NCBI GenBank assembly: GCA_902550225.1
Contig: CACCYL010000002.1
Span: forward strand, 20,089 to 84,088
Reading direction: 5' to 3'
DNA: 64,000 nt
From: an uncultured Alphaproteobacteria bacterium
Lineage (GTDB): Bacteria; Pseudomonadota; Alphaproteobacteria; Methylaequorales; Methylaequoraceae
A program made the translations under genes and the position numbers. Positions 42,336-50,176 of the stretch are shown here, piece after piece. Numbering within the stretch: the stretch's first letter is position 1; each line of letters starts with the position of its first letter. The notes beneath the pieces were generated by a model. It searched no databases. It saw nothing but the letters and a program-made list of their open reading frames with translations, and was not told where the DNA came from.

Positions 42336-42515
42336 ATGAGAATAAGAGAGGAAAGAAGTTGTTTTAAGTGTGATAAATCGTTTTCTGAATTATTTCGATG
42401 CAAATATGACGAAAGAGGTAATTGGGTATTTCTATGCAAAAACTGTTTAGAAGAATCCAAGTTAAATAATTTGTTTTATCAATATGGTGGGACCTGGAAA
42501 TCAAAGAAAAAATAG
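42336..42515 (+). CDS. Small zinc-ribbon-like protein ending YGGTWKSKKK
   Basis: A 59-residue protein (MRIREERSCFKCDK...). CFKC and LCKNC form the expected zinc site, and the tail QYGGTWKSKKK is conserved-looking. I start it at ATG 42336, which leaves one base after the previous stop; a longer frame from 42306 would overlap that gene for no reason. It may be a nucleic-acid-binding partner of the SRAP protein encoded next. That link is inferred only from position. Confidence 0.6.
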   Translation: MRIREERSCFKCDKSFSELFRCKYDERGNWVFLCKNCLEESKLNNLFYQYGGTWKSKKK

Positions 42516-42528
42516 AAATATAAAAATT

Positions 42529-43086
42529 ATGTGTGGCAGATACGTACTTTATTCAAAAGAGAAATTCAAAAACAAATATAATATAAATATAAGCCCAAAC
42601 TATAATATTTCGCCGAATCAAGAGGTATTTGTGATTGATCAAAATATGAATATTATGAAACTAAAGTGGGGAATAAGGGCTGAGTGGAAAAAATCGTTAA
42701 TCATAAACGCGAGATCAGAAACAATGGAAATAAAGAAGTCTTTTGCCAGCTTAAATAGATGCGTTTTTATAAGCGATGGATATTATGAGTGGAAAAGAAG
42801 TGGAAAATTAAAAAGCCCATATTATCATTACATCCCAAATAGTTTTTTGTATTTTGCCGGCCTTTGTAATCATAAAGGCTGCGTTGTTGTTACTATGGAT
42901 AGTTTTCATTACCTTTCGAAAGTTCATAGAAGACAACCATTTTTTTTAAAAGAAAATCAAATTGATTCATGGATTAAAAATGATAAAAGTAATATAATTT
43001 TTGATGAAATAATAAATTTTCATAAAGTATCAACTGAAGTAAATAAAATATGGTGTAACTCAAACAATTTAATTAGTGAAATTTAA
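42529..43086 (+). CDS. SRAP/HMCES-family abasic-site protein (YedK-like)
   Basis: A 185-residue SOS-response-associated peptidase family protein that crosslinks to abasic sites in single-stranded DNA through Cys2. I take ATG 42529 because it yields MCGRY, which exposes the catalytic Cys after Met removal; the longer frame hides it. Other family marks: YNISPNQEV, MKLKWGIRAEW, INARSETMEIKKSF, ISDGYYEWKR, and KVHRRQP with the catalytic His. It closes the small-gene operon starting at 41856. Confidence 0.93.
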   Translation: MCGRYVLYSKEKFKNKYNINISPNYNISPNQEVFVIDQNMNIMKLKWGIRAEWKKSLIINARSETMEIKKSFASLNRCVFISDGYYEWKRSGKLKSPYYHYIPNSFLYFAGLCNHKGCVVVTMDSFHYLSKVHRRQPFFLKENQIDSWIKNDKSNIIFDEIINFHKVSTEVNKIWCNSNNLISEI

Positions 43087-43127
43087 GATAAAACTCAATA
43101 ATCACATATACTTATTAAATATATCTT

Positions 43128-43595
43128 ATGCTTAGCATCATAAAAATATTTCTTTTCGCGTCCTTAAATATTCTAGTGCTTTCTGAACTTCAAAGTAAGC
43201 CAATTGGTAAAGGTTTATCGTGTTTTTCCAAGGAAGATTCGGTTAATAATAATCACGAATCATTTCGAGGATTATATTTTGAATCAGACAATTCAATTAG
43301 AGTAGTTAGTTTTAAAAGTAAAAATAAATCTCTTAAAATTATTTCAAAACTTACTCCTTATAAAATTTCTGAGAATTTCGTAAAATTTAAAATAAAGTTT
43401 ATTTGGTACGGTGATATTTCTTTTGAAGAATTTACTTTGAGAAGGAAAGACCTTGAACTAAATCATGAAATAAATAATAAAAACAGAGTTTTGAAGTGCA
43501 AAATTCTAGATGGTGAATTTATGCCTGAAATGATCGAGTTAAAAAATTTCTTTCAAGTGAAATTTGATGATGGTTTAAAATCAAATAAAATATAA
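43128..43595 (+). CDS. Secreted protein, GKGxxC family (paralog of 39635-39994)
   Basis: A 155-residue protein with an N-terminal hydrophobic signal (IIKIFLFASLNILVLS). The mature part starts PIGKGLSCFSK and contains LYFESDNSIRVVSF, FTLRRKDLELNHEIN and VLKCKILDG, matching in order the shorter protein at 39635. One Cys near each end could form a disulfide. Function unknown. It is followed at once by a strong terminator shared with pqqA on the other strand. Confidence 0.65.
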   Translation: MLSIIKIFLFASLNILVLSELQSKPIGKGLSCFSKEDSVNNNHESFRGLYFESDNSIRVVSFKSKNKSLKIISKLTPYKISENFVKFKIKFIWYGDISFEEFTLRRKDLELNHEINNKNRVLKCKILDGEFMPEMIELKNFFQVKFDDGLKSNKI

Positions 43596-43599
43596 AAAA

Positions 43600-43625
43600 A
43601 AGCCTGACTTAATTAAGTCAGGCTT
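43600..43625. terminator. Perfect 26-base palindromic terminator, convergent
   Basis: AAGCCTGACTTAA followed directly by its complement TTAAGTCAGGCTT, with A run before and T-rich sequence after. It ends both the plus-strand gene at 43595 and the minus-strand pqqA at 43653. Confidence 0.9.
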
Positions 43626-43652
43626 ATTAAATACATGAAAATCTCTACTTAT

Positions 43653-43730
43653 TTACTTTTCAGCGCAAGCGTAAGAGTTGATTTCAAGTCCTACTGAGAT
43701 TTCAGAAATAGTTGGTTTTGTCCAAGCCAT
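43653..43730 (-). CDS. pqqA: PQQ precursor peptide PqqA
   Basis: A 25-residue peptide beginning MAWTKPTISEI and ending NSYACAEK. Glu16 and Tyr20 (LEINSY) are at the exact spacing and position that PqqE/PqqD crosslink to build pyrroloquinoline quinone. The resemblance to Bradyrhizobium-type PqqA (ending MYACAARK) is close. A strong ribosome binding site (AAGGAGAA) precedes the ATG and a palindromic terminator follows 28 bases downstream, as expected for an abundantly made peptide. No pqqB, C, D or E lies in this window, so the gene is separate from the rest of the pathway. Confidence 0.92.
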   Translation of the reverse strand: MAWTKPTISEISVGLEINSYACAEK

Positions 43731-43880
43731 TGTATTCTCCTTTATGTTAATATTAATAATTGTAAAAAATATATTATCTAAACCTTAATTAACTCTGATA
43801 AGTTTGTTCATAATCCATTAATGTTTAGTGGTCTTAAAATAAGATTTTATCGGTATTCTGCCTACAAGAATGAATTAGAT

Positions 43881-43913
43881 AATAAAGAGAATGAAGTTTC
43901 ATTCTCTTTATTA
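43881..43913 (-). terminator. Terminator hairpin after the small CPY secreted gene
   Basis: AATAAAGAGAATGAA (43881-43895) pairs with TTCATTCTCTTTATT (43898-43912) with almost no loop. It lies 8 bases downstream of the stop of the minus-strand gene at 43921. Confidence 0.75.
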
Positions 43914-43920
43914 CTATAGA

Positions 43921-44163
43921 TTAGTTGTTTAGCAGTGCAAGAGCTCTATCAAAGATTTCTTCAGCATTATCAAGCTCACCAATTTCTAACTTTTCAGCTC
44001 CTTGAGATCTAAGGTTAGAAATCTGTGCAAAAGTTTCTGTGTTAATTGAACTTTTGTTAGAAAATAGCTTTGAATCGACTTCAGCCATTTTTTGATAAGG
44101 ACAAGCCTCAGCGCTTGTTGAAATGATGAAGGCAGCAGCTAAGCATAAAATAATTTTTTTCAT
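43921..44163 (-). CDS. Small periplasmic protein with N-terminal CPYQKM motif
   Basis: An 80-residue protein with a signal peptide (IILCLAAAFIISTSAEA). The mature peptide starts CPYQKMAEVDSKL, which would put a Cys at or next to the cleavage site, and is otherwise helical (GAEKLEIGELDNAEEIFDRA) with a TPR-like look. A ribosome binding site AAAGGATAA precedes the ATG. It is upstream of pqqA on the same strand but has its own terminator; no functional link can be shown. Confidence 0.65.
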   Translation of the reverse strand: MKKIILCLAAAFIISTSAEACPYQKMAEVDSKLFSNKSSINTETFAQISNLRSQGAEKLEIGELDNAEEIFDRALALLNN

Positions 44164-44368
44164 TGTTTATCCTTTTGTTAAATATCTAAGATAGTATATT
44201 AAATTTTTTTTTCTATTATTATTTTTTTTAAGGTGTATTTTAATATAATCTTTTATACTGCTAATTGATTTTTTACTCTTTACTCATTAATAATCTGAAA
44301 AAAATTTTTTTTTAAAATTCTTTTGTAAATAGGAAAAAAATCTAAAAATTAAAAAAGGTCTTGGTCTA

Positions 44369-45205
44369 ATGGAATTCACTGGAGGTAAAAATTATATTTC
44401 GACAAATGATTTAACTGTTGCTGTAAATGCGTCAATCGCTCTGGAAAAACCATTATTGGTTAAAGGGGAACCAGGTACTGGAAAGACTGAGTTAGCAAGA
44501 CAAATTGCTAGTAGTTTAAAATTACAAATAATTGAATGGAGCATAAAGTCCACAACAAAGGCACAGCAGGGCTTATATGAGTACGATGCTGTCAGTAGAT
44601 TAAGAGACAGTCAGCTTGGAGAAGAAATAAAAAATATTTCTAAGTATATAAAAAAAGGTAAGATATGGGAATCCTTTGAAACAACAAAAAAATCAGTTCT
44701 TTTAATTGATGAAATTGATAAAGCTGATATTGAGTTTCCTAATGATTTACTTCAAGAATTGGATAAAATGGAGTTTTACATTTACGAAACAGGAGAAGTT
44801 GTTAAAGCTAATCATAGACCTATAATAATCATAACATCCAATAATGAAAAAGAGCTTCCTGAAGCATTTTTAAGGAGATGTTTTTTCCATTATATTCAAT
44901 TCCCTGAAATTGATACCCTAAGAAAGATAGTTGAAGTTCATTTTCCAGACATAAAAAAATCATTATTAGAAACTGCACTAAAAAAATTTTTTCAGATAAG
45001 AGAAGTTCCAGGATTAAAAAAAAAACCATCTACATCAGAAGCTCTTGATTGGATAAAACTTTTATTAGTAGAGGATTTAGAATCAAAAGATTTGAAATCA
45101 GATGGAAAGAACATATTACCAAAGCTTCATGGGGCGTTGCTAAAAAATGAACAAGATATTCAACTTTTTGAACAATTAGCGTTTATGTCAAGAAGAGAAG
45201 ATTAA
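44369..45205 (+). CDS. MoxR-type AAA+ ATPase
   Basis: A 278-residue AAA+ chaperone-like ATPase. Walker A GEPGTGKTELA near residue 34, Walker B VLLIDEIDKAD near 110, sensor 1 IIITSNNEKELPEAF and the arginine finger region LRRCFFHYI are present. It is encoded 4 bases before a VWA-domain protein, the usual partner; together such pairs remodel or insert metal into target complexes (for example CoxD/CoxE or MoxR/VWA systems). The target complex is not encoded nearby. Expression is probably as a bicistron. Confidence 0.92.
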   Translation: MEFTGGKNYISTNDLTVAVNASIALEKPLLVKGEPGTGKTELARQIASSLKLQIIEWSIKSTTKAQQGLYEYDAVSRLRDSQLGEEIKNISKYIKKGKIWESFETTKKSVLLIDEIDKADIEFPNDLLQELDKMEFYIYETGEVVKANHRPIIIITSNNEKELPEAFLRRCFFHYIQFPEIDTLRKIVEVHFPDIKKSLLETALKKFFQIREVPGLKKKPSTSEALDWIKLLLVEDLESKDLKSDGKNILPKLHGALLKNEQDIQLFEQLAFMSRRED

Positions 45206-45209
45206 GTTT

Positions 45210-46406
45210 ATGTTTTTAGATTTTTTCCTCAAATTAAAAAATGCTAAAATACCTGTATCGATAAATGAATTTTTAAATCTTCTCAATGCTTGTAATAATC
45301 AAGTAATTTCGTATGACGTAAATGCATTTTATTATTTGGCAAGAACATGTTTGATAAAAGACGAAAAACTTTTTGATAGGTTTGACTTAGTTTTTGGCGA
45401 ATATTTCAAGTCAATTGAAAGAATTGAATTAGAAGATGTGATGTCATCTATGGATATACCTGATGATTGGATTAAACAAATGTTTAACAGATATTTCACA
45501 GAAGACGAAATTAACAGAATCAAGTCTCAAGGTGGTTTTGAAAAACTTTTAAAAACTTTAAAACAAAGATTAAAAGATCAAAAAAAAAGACATCAGGGTG
45601 GAAATAAATGGATTGGAACCTCCGGAACGTCTCCGTTTGGAGCATATGGATATAATCCTGAGGGCATAAGAATTGGGCAGGATAAAAGGCGTCATGGAAA
45701 AGCAATAAAAGTTTGGGATAAAAGGATTTTTAAAGATTTTGACAATACCAAGGAATTTAATAATAGAAGTTTTAAAGTAGCTCTAAAGAAACTAAGACAA
45801 TGGGCTAGAACTGGAATTAACCAGGAGTTAGATATTGAAGAAACAATATCAGATACGGCAAAAAATGGAATTTTAAATATAAAAACTAAAAAAGAAAGAG
45901 AAAATTCGATCAAAGTTTTATTGTTCTTAGATGTTGGTGGTTCCATGGAAAGTCATATCGAGCAAGTTGAACAACTTTTTTCAGCTGCCAGTAACGTATT
46001 TAAAAATCTTCATTATTTTTATTTTCATAACTGCTTATATGAGGGTATTTGGAAAAACAATAACAGAAGATGGAATGAAAGGTTATCAACATATGATGTC
46101 ATAAGAACCTATGGAAAAGAATTTAAATGTATCTTTGTTGGAGATGCAACTATGAGTCCATACGAAATTGAAATTCCAGGTGGAGGTAATGAACATTTTA
46201 ATAATGAACCTGGAAGAGTTTGGCTGGAAAGAGCTATTACCCAATGGCCGTCATATATATGGATAAATCCTGTTATCGAAAAATACTGGCAGTATTCAGA
46301 ATCTACAATGATAATAAAAGATATCTTTCAGAATCGGATGGTACCATTAACATTGGATGGAATTGACAAAGCTACAAGTATCCTCGCGAAACCAAATTAT
46401 AATTAA
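45210..46406 (+). CDS. VWA-domain (CoxE-like) protein, partner of the MoxR ATPase
   Basis: A 398-residue protein. The N-terminal half is helical with a basic region (LKTLKQRLKDQKKRHQGG) and a Gly-rich linker (GTSGTSPFGAYGYNPEG). The C-terminal half is a von Willebrand A domain whose metal-site opening reads LLFLDVGGSMESH, i.e. DVGGS in place of DxSxS; this variant is common in this subfamily. Later marks are FKCIFVGDATMSPYEI and GRVWLERAITQWPSYIWINP. It presumably recruits substrate to the ATPase encoded just upstream. Confidence 0.9.
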   Translation: MFLDFFLKLKNAKIPVSINEFLNLLNACNNQVISYDVNAFYYLARTCLIKDEKLFDRFDLVFGEYFKSIERIELEDVMSSMDIPDDWIKQMFNRYFTEDEINRIKSQGGFEKLLKTLKQRLKDQKKRHQGGNKWIGTSGTSPFGAYGYNPEGIRIGQDKRRHGKAIKVWDKRIFKDFDNTKEFNNRSFKVALKKLRQWARTGINQELDIEETISDTAKNGILNIKTKKERENSIKVLLFLDVGGSMESHIEQVEQLFSAASNVFKNLHYFYFHNCLYEGIWKNNNRRWNERLSTYDVIRTYGKEFKCIFVGDATMSPYEIEIPGGGNEHFNNEPGRVWLERAITQWPSYIWINPVIEKYWQYSESTMIIKDIFQNRMVPLTLDGIDKATSILAKPNYN

Positions 46407-46413
46407 GAAATTA

Positions 46414-46608
46414 TTATTTTTTAATTATTAAATTTTTCTTATTTTTAGTTTCTTGTTTATTCTTTTTTTCCAAATCAAGAGGTTTGACTTTAATTGAGTA
46501 TGAATTGTTCTCCTTACCGTATTTTGATCTAACTGAATCAAAAAAGTTATTATTAGAATAACCTTTAGAAAAAAAAAGGACTAAGATTAGAATTATTAAA
46601 ATTTTCAT
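46414..46608 (-). CDS. Small secreted lysine-rich protein
   Basis: A 64-residue protein: signal peptide (ILIILILVLFFSKGYS) followed by a basic tail (VKPLDLEKKNKQETKNKKNL). It ends 8 bases from the VWA gene in convergent orientation. The mature part is only about 46 residues and has no cysteines. No family recognised; the signal-like N-terminus is the only functional clue. Confidence 0.45.
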   Translation of the reverse strand: MKILIILILVLFFSKGYSNNNFFDSVRSKYGKENNSYSIKVKPLDLEKKNKQETKNKKNLIIKK

Positions 46609-46687
46609 TGTATTTAATTAATAATTTCACTATTAACTTCAATTAAAATTTTAATTTTTAATCATGAATAACTGAAAGTTTTATAAA

Positions 46688-46948
46688 ATGAATGAAAAAG
46701 TAAATACACTCTTTAAAAAAGTTGATTGTTGGAGATGGTTTGGTTTTTTTTTAGCAGTAATCGGTGCCTATGTCCTAGGAAATGCAAAAGTATCGTCTCA
46801 ATCAATTGGTTGGATTATATGCAGTTTTTCATGTCTCATATGGATAGTTATGGGCATAAAAGATAAAGATATACCAAGAACTTTAATGGAAATAATGTAT
46901 TTTGTTATTGGTATAAGAGCAACAATTAATTGGCTCAACTTTACATAA
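46688..46948 (+). CDS. Small three-helix membrane protein
   Basis: An 86-residue inner membrane protein with three hydrophobic segments (WFGFFLAVIGAYVLG, IGWIICSFSCLIWIVMG, TLMEIMYFVIGIRATINW). The arrangement resembles half of a SemiSWEET or PnuC-like bundle, which also have three helices per unit and work as dimers, but no decisive motif is visible. Function unknown. It is separated by 107 bases from the GIY-YIG gene. Confidence 0.6.
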   Translation: MNEKVNTLFKKVDCWRWFGFFLAVIGAYVLGNAKVSSQSIGWIICSFSCLIWIVMGIKDKDIPRTLMEIMYFVIGIRATINWLNFT

Positions 46949-47055
46949 TTGACTGTTAACATAAATCCAATAAGTAATTTTAAAAAAGATTTTACTAAAT
47001 TATTCTCTATAATTTGTGAAGGCAGAGAAAGGAAAATCATGTATAATATTTTAAT

Positions 47056-47328
47056 ATGAAGAACTGGTGGGTCTATATAATTCAATGCAGGAATAAAAGT
47101 TTATATACAGGCATTACAACTGATGTCGAACGACGACTGGATGAACACCAAAACGATAACAAAAAGGCATCAAAGTATTGTGCAAGACTTCGTCCACTTA
47201 AACTAGTTTACAAAAGTTTAGCGTATGAAAGTAAAAGTGATGCATCCAAAGAAGAATATCGTATTAAACAATTGTGTCATAAAGATAAACTTAAAATTAT
47301 AAAAAATATTTATGAACGAACTAGCTAA
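47056..47328 (+). CDS. GIY-YIG endonuclease-fold protein (YhbQ type)
   Basis: A 90-residue single GIY-YIG domain. The paired motifs are VYIIQC and LYTGITTDVERRLDEH, with the catalytic Arg and the later Glu (SKEEYRIKQL) present. Such stand-alone proteins have nuclease activity on branched or damaged DNA in some bacteria. The gene overlaps recQ by 17 bases, so it is likely coexpressed with that DNA-repair gene. TATAAT at 47043-47048, 7 bases before the ATG, hints at a nearly leaderless message. Confidence 0.9.
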   Translation: MKNWWVYIIQCRNKSLYTGITTDVERRLDEHQNDNKKASKYCARLRPLKLVYKSLAYESKSDASKEEYRIKQLCHKDKLKIIKNIYERTS

Positions 47329-49126
47329 AACTCTTGAAGATATATTTGGATTTTCTTCTTTTAGGCCAGGGCAAGAGGAAATTATTAATCATTTAATGCA
47401 GAAGAAAAAATTGTTAGCAGTTATGCCCACAGGAGCAGGAAAATCTCTATGCTTTCAACTTCCAGCTTTGCTCTTTGAAAATCAGACTATTGTAGTGTCT
47501 CCGCTTTTAGCTCTTATGGATGACCAAGTTATTGGCTTGAAGGATTTGGGTGTTAAGGCTGAACGTGTTCACTCAGGAATGACTGAGTCCAAGAGAGAGC
47601 AAGTATGGGAAGAGTTTAAAAATAAAACAATTAAAATTTTATATATCTCGCCTGAATCATTAATGCGTAATGAAATGATATGCGCATTAAAGCCATTGAA
47701 TATTAGCATGTTTGTTGTTGATGAAGCTCACTGTATTTCTAAATGGGGGAATGATTTTAGACGAGAGTATGAGCTACTAAAAGAACTTCAAAATCATTTT
47801 CCTGAAGCAGTTATTTCAGCATTTACTGCAACAGCTGATGAAGAAACACGCAGTGACATTAATAACAAATTAACTAATGGTGAAGGTAAAATATTTCTTC
47901 ATGGATTTAATCGTCCTAATCTATCTTTAGCTGTGCAGCAGAAAACTAACAATTGGAAAGCTCAGCTACTTGAGTTCTTAGAAAATAGAAAAAATCAATC
48001 AGGTATTGTGTATTGTTTGTCTCAAAAACTAACTGAACAATGTTCTGAATTTTTGAGATCAGAGGGATTCAATGCCTATCCGTTTCATGCTGGATTAGAC
48101 AGCCAGGTAAAAATTGATACGCAAGACAAATTTATGACAGAAGACAATGTTGTAGTTTGTGCAACAATAGCTTTTGGGATGGGAATTGATAAAGCTGATG
48201 TTAGATACATCGCTCATATAAGTTTGCCAAGTAGTATGGAAGCTTTTTATCAAGAAATTGGCAGAGCCGGGCGAGACGGTATGGAGGCTGATACATTGCT
48301 AATTTTTGGTTTACAAGATTTGTTTCAACGTAAACGTTTTATTGATATGAGCGATGCCCATAATAGCTTTAAAATTAAAGAGCATAAACGATTAGACGCA
48401 TTGATTACGTATTGTGATTCGGCTACTTGTAGGCGCCAAACACTATTATCTTATTTTAAAGAAACCTGCGAAATATGCGGTAAGTGTGATAATTGTCTTA
48501 ATCCACCTCAAATGATTGAAGGAACAGAGTATGCACAAATGGTTTTATCAGCCATATATCGTACAGGTCAATATTTTGGTTCGGGACATATTGTTGATTT
48601 ACTGAGAGGGGTTTTAAGCGATAAAGTTAAGGCAAAAGGACACGATAATATTAAAACATTTGGAGTAGGGCAAACAGCTACTGCTGATTTTTGGAAAACA
48701 TTTATTCGTCAGATGGTTTCAGCAAATTACTTGCGTATTAATATTCAGCGTTATGGTGCATTACAAATTACATCAAAGGGTGAAATGGTTCTTAAAGGAG
48801 AGGACGAATATTTTTATCGTAAGATTGAATTTAATCAGCCTATTAAATCAAAAAGAATTAAACCTGAAACTATTGATACTGAAACACTTGATGATGAAAA
48901 AGAATTGTTCTCTGCATTAAAATCTAAACGTTTGGAATTGGCACGAAAAAGGCGTGTTCCTGCTTATATAATTTTCCCTGATACTACTCTTCATCAAATG
49001 GTAATTCACAAACCTCAAACGATCTATGAGATGGGAAAGCTGAATGGAGTAGGGCCACAAAAGTTAGAGAAATATGGCGAAGCTTTTTTATCTATTATTA
49101 CAAACGAAAAATATTCTTATGATTAA
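47312..49126 (+). CDS. recQ: ATP-dependent DNA helicase RecQ
   Basis: A 604-residue RecQ with helicase lobes, zinc-binding and winged-helix region and HRDC domain. Motifs: AVMPTGAGKSLCFQLPA (Walker A), VVDEAHCISKWGNDF (DEAH), FTATADEE, IAFGMGIDK, and QEIGRAGRDGMEAD. Zinc ligands occur in CRRQTLLSYF, CEICGKCDNC. HRDC residues ARKRRVPAYIIFPDTTLHQM close the protein. Arg codons CGT/CGC/CGA are far more frequent than in neighbouring genes, which mostly use AGA, and base composition is less A+T-rich, so it may have been acquired from another lineage. Overlaps both neighbours. Confidence 0.96.
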   Translation: MNELAKTLEDIFGFSSFRPGQEEIINHLMQKKKLLAVMPTGAGKSLCFQLPALLFENQTIVVSPLLALMDDQVIGLKDLGVKAERVHSGMTESKREQVWEEFKNKTIKILYISPESLMRNEMICALKPLNISMFVVDEAHCISKWGNDFRREYELLKELQNHFPEAVISAFTATADEETRSDINNKLTNGEGKIFLHGFNRPNLSLAVQQKTNNWKAQLLEFLENRKNQSGIVYCLSQKLTEQCSEFLRSEGFNAYPFHAGLDSQVKIDTQDKFMTEDNVVVCATIAFGMGIDKADVRYIAHISLPSSMEAFYQEIGRAGRDGMEADTLLIFGLQDLFQRKRFIDMSDAHNSFKIKEHKRLDALITYCDSATCRRQTLLSYFKETCEICGKCDNCLNPPQMIEGTEYAQMVLSAIYRTGQYFGSGHIVDLLRGVLSDKVKAKGHDNIKTFGVGQTATADFWKTFIRQMVSANYLRINIQRYGALQITSKGEMVLKGEDEYFYRKIEFNQPIKSKRIKPETIDTETLDDEKELFSALKSKRLELARKRRVPAYIIFPDTTLHQMVIHKPQTIYEMGKLNGVGPQKLEKYGEAFLSIITNEKYSYD

Positions 49127-49766
49127 AATCATTCACATTTTTATAAGTTTCTTTTTAATTATAAATGTTTCCAAGGCTAAATCTCCTGAGGAAATGATTA
49201 AAGAATCTATTGCAAATTATCCAGGAAAATGCCCATGTCCTTATTCAATAATGAGTAGCGGTAGGAAATGTGGGAAAAGAAGTGCTTATTCAAAACCCGG
49301 TGGTTATGAGCCGTTGTGTTATATTTCAGATATCACAGGTATAAAATATGATAGTGTAAATATTCAACAAAAAATAAGAATTATTGATGGAGACACCATC
49401 CATATAAATAAAATTAAATATAGACTTCACGGTATTGATGCACCTGAAATAAAACAATTATGTAAAATGAAAGAAAAAAATTACAAATGTGGGGTTAAAT
49501 CAAAGGAATTTTTAGTTTCTCTCATCAGCAAACAGTCAGTAAATTGTAATTACAAAGATAAAGATAGATACAAACGAATTGTAGCTGAATGTTTTGTAGG
49601 TCAAATCAACCTAAATAAGGAATTAGTAAGAAACGGGTGGGCTCTTGCTTACAGAGATTATTCCAAAGACTATGTTATGGATGAAAAATACGCCCAAGAA
49701 AACAGCCTAGGTATGTGGAAGGGAACATTTATTCATCCAAAAAAATGGAGAAAATTTAATAGATGA
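49119..49766 (+). CDS. Secreted staphylococcal-nuclease-like thermonuclease
   Basis: A 215-residue protein with a signal peptide (IHIFISFFLIINVSKA) and a Cys-rich spacer (GKCPCPYSIMSSGRKCGKRS) before an SNase domain. Catalytic elements: IDGDTIHINKIKYRLHGIDAPE with the metal Asp and first Arg, RIVAECFV, and ELVRNGWALAYRDY. It would cut DNA or RNA in the periplasm or outside. I use ATG 49119, which overlaps the recQ stop by 8 bases; a longer frame from 49074 lies inside recQ and spoils the signal peptide. Confidence 0.92.
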   Translation: MIKIIHIFISFFLIINVSKAKSPEEMIKESIANYPGKCPCPYSIMSSGRKCGKRSAYSKPGGYEPLCYISDITGIKYDSVNIQQKIRIIDGDTIHINKIKYRLHGIDAPEIKQLCKMKEKNYKCGVKSKEFLVSLISKQSVNCNYKDKDRYKRIVAECFVGQINLNKELVRNGWALAYRDYSKDYVMDEKYAQENSLGMWKGTFIHPKKWRKFNR

Positions 49767-50041
49767 AAAATATCAAGGGTACTGAATTTCAAAAAATGGT
49801 ATGGTCAGAGATAACCAAAATTCCTAAAGGAAAAACAATCACTTATAAAGGACTCGCGATAAAAATAGGTAAGCCCAAAGCTTATCGTGCCGTTGCTAAT
49901 GCATGCGCTAAGAATCCATTATTAGAAATAATTCCATGTCACAGAGTCATTAGAGAGGACGGAAAAATGGGTGGATATAAAGGAAAAAAAGGAGTAAGAA
50001 GAAAAAAAAAACTTCTTAAGAGTGAAGGAGTAAAATTATAA
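49763..50041 (+). CDS. Minimal methylated-DNA-cysteine methyltransferase (Ogt/MGMT) domain
   Basis: A 92-residue protein comprising only the C-terminal DNA-binding/active-site domain of O6-alkylguanine-DNA alkyltransferases. FQKMVWSEITKIPKGKTITYKGLA gives the entry helices (here only KIPKGKTITY is diagnostic), RAVANACAKNP the recognition helix and arginine finger, and IPCHRVIREDG the acceptor Cys. Because Cys is present it is not an inactive Atl protein (those have PWHRV). The N-terminal domain of full Ogt is absent. Overlaps the SNase stop by 4 bases, so the recQ-SNase-ogt string is one operon. Confidence 0.9.
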   Translation: MKNIKGTEFQKMVWSEITKIPKGKTITYKGLAIKIGKPKAYRAVANACAKNPLLEIIPCHRVIREDGKMGGYKGKKGVRRKKKLLKSEGVKL

Positions 50042-50176
50042 ACTTATTATTCTATAGAGATTAAAAATCATTATTTTGAACGTAATTCAAAATAAATATC
50101 CGGTAGTGATATTTAGTGTGTTTGAAATTATTTCTTTATTTATGGTATTATTCATAAAGTTTGATTTGATAGTAAA

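Noticed and set aside
50073..50093. ATTTTGAA/TTCAAAAT inverted repeat after the Ogt gene as a terminator
   Set aside because: The stem is entirely A+T except one pair and no clear T run follows; too weak to call.
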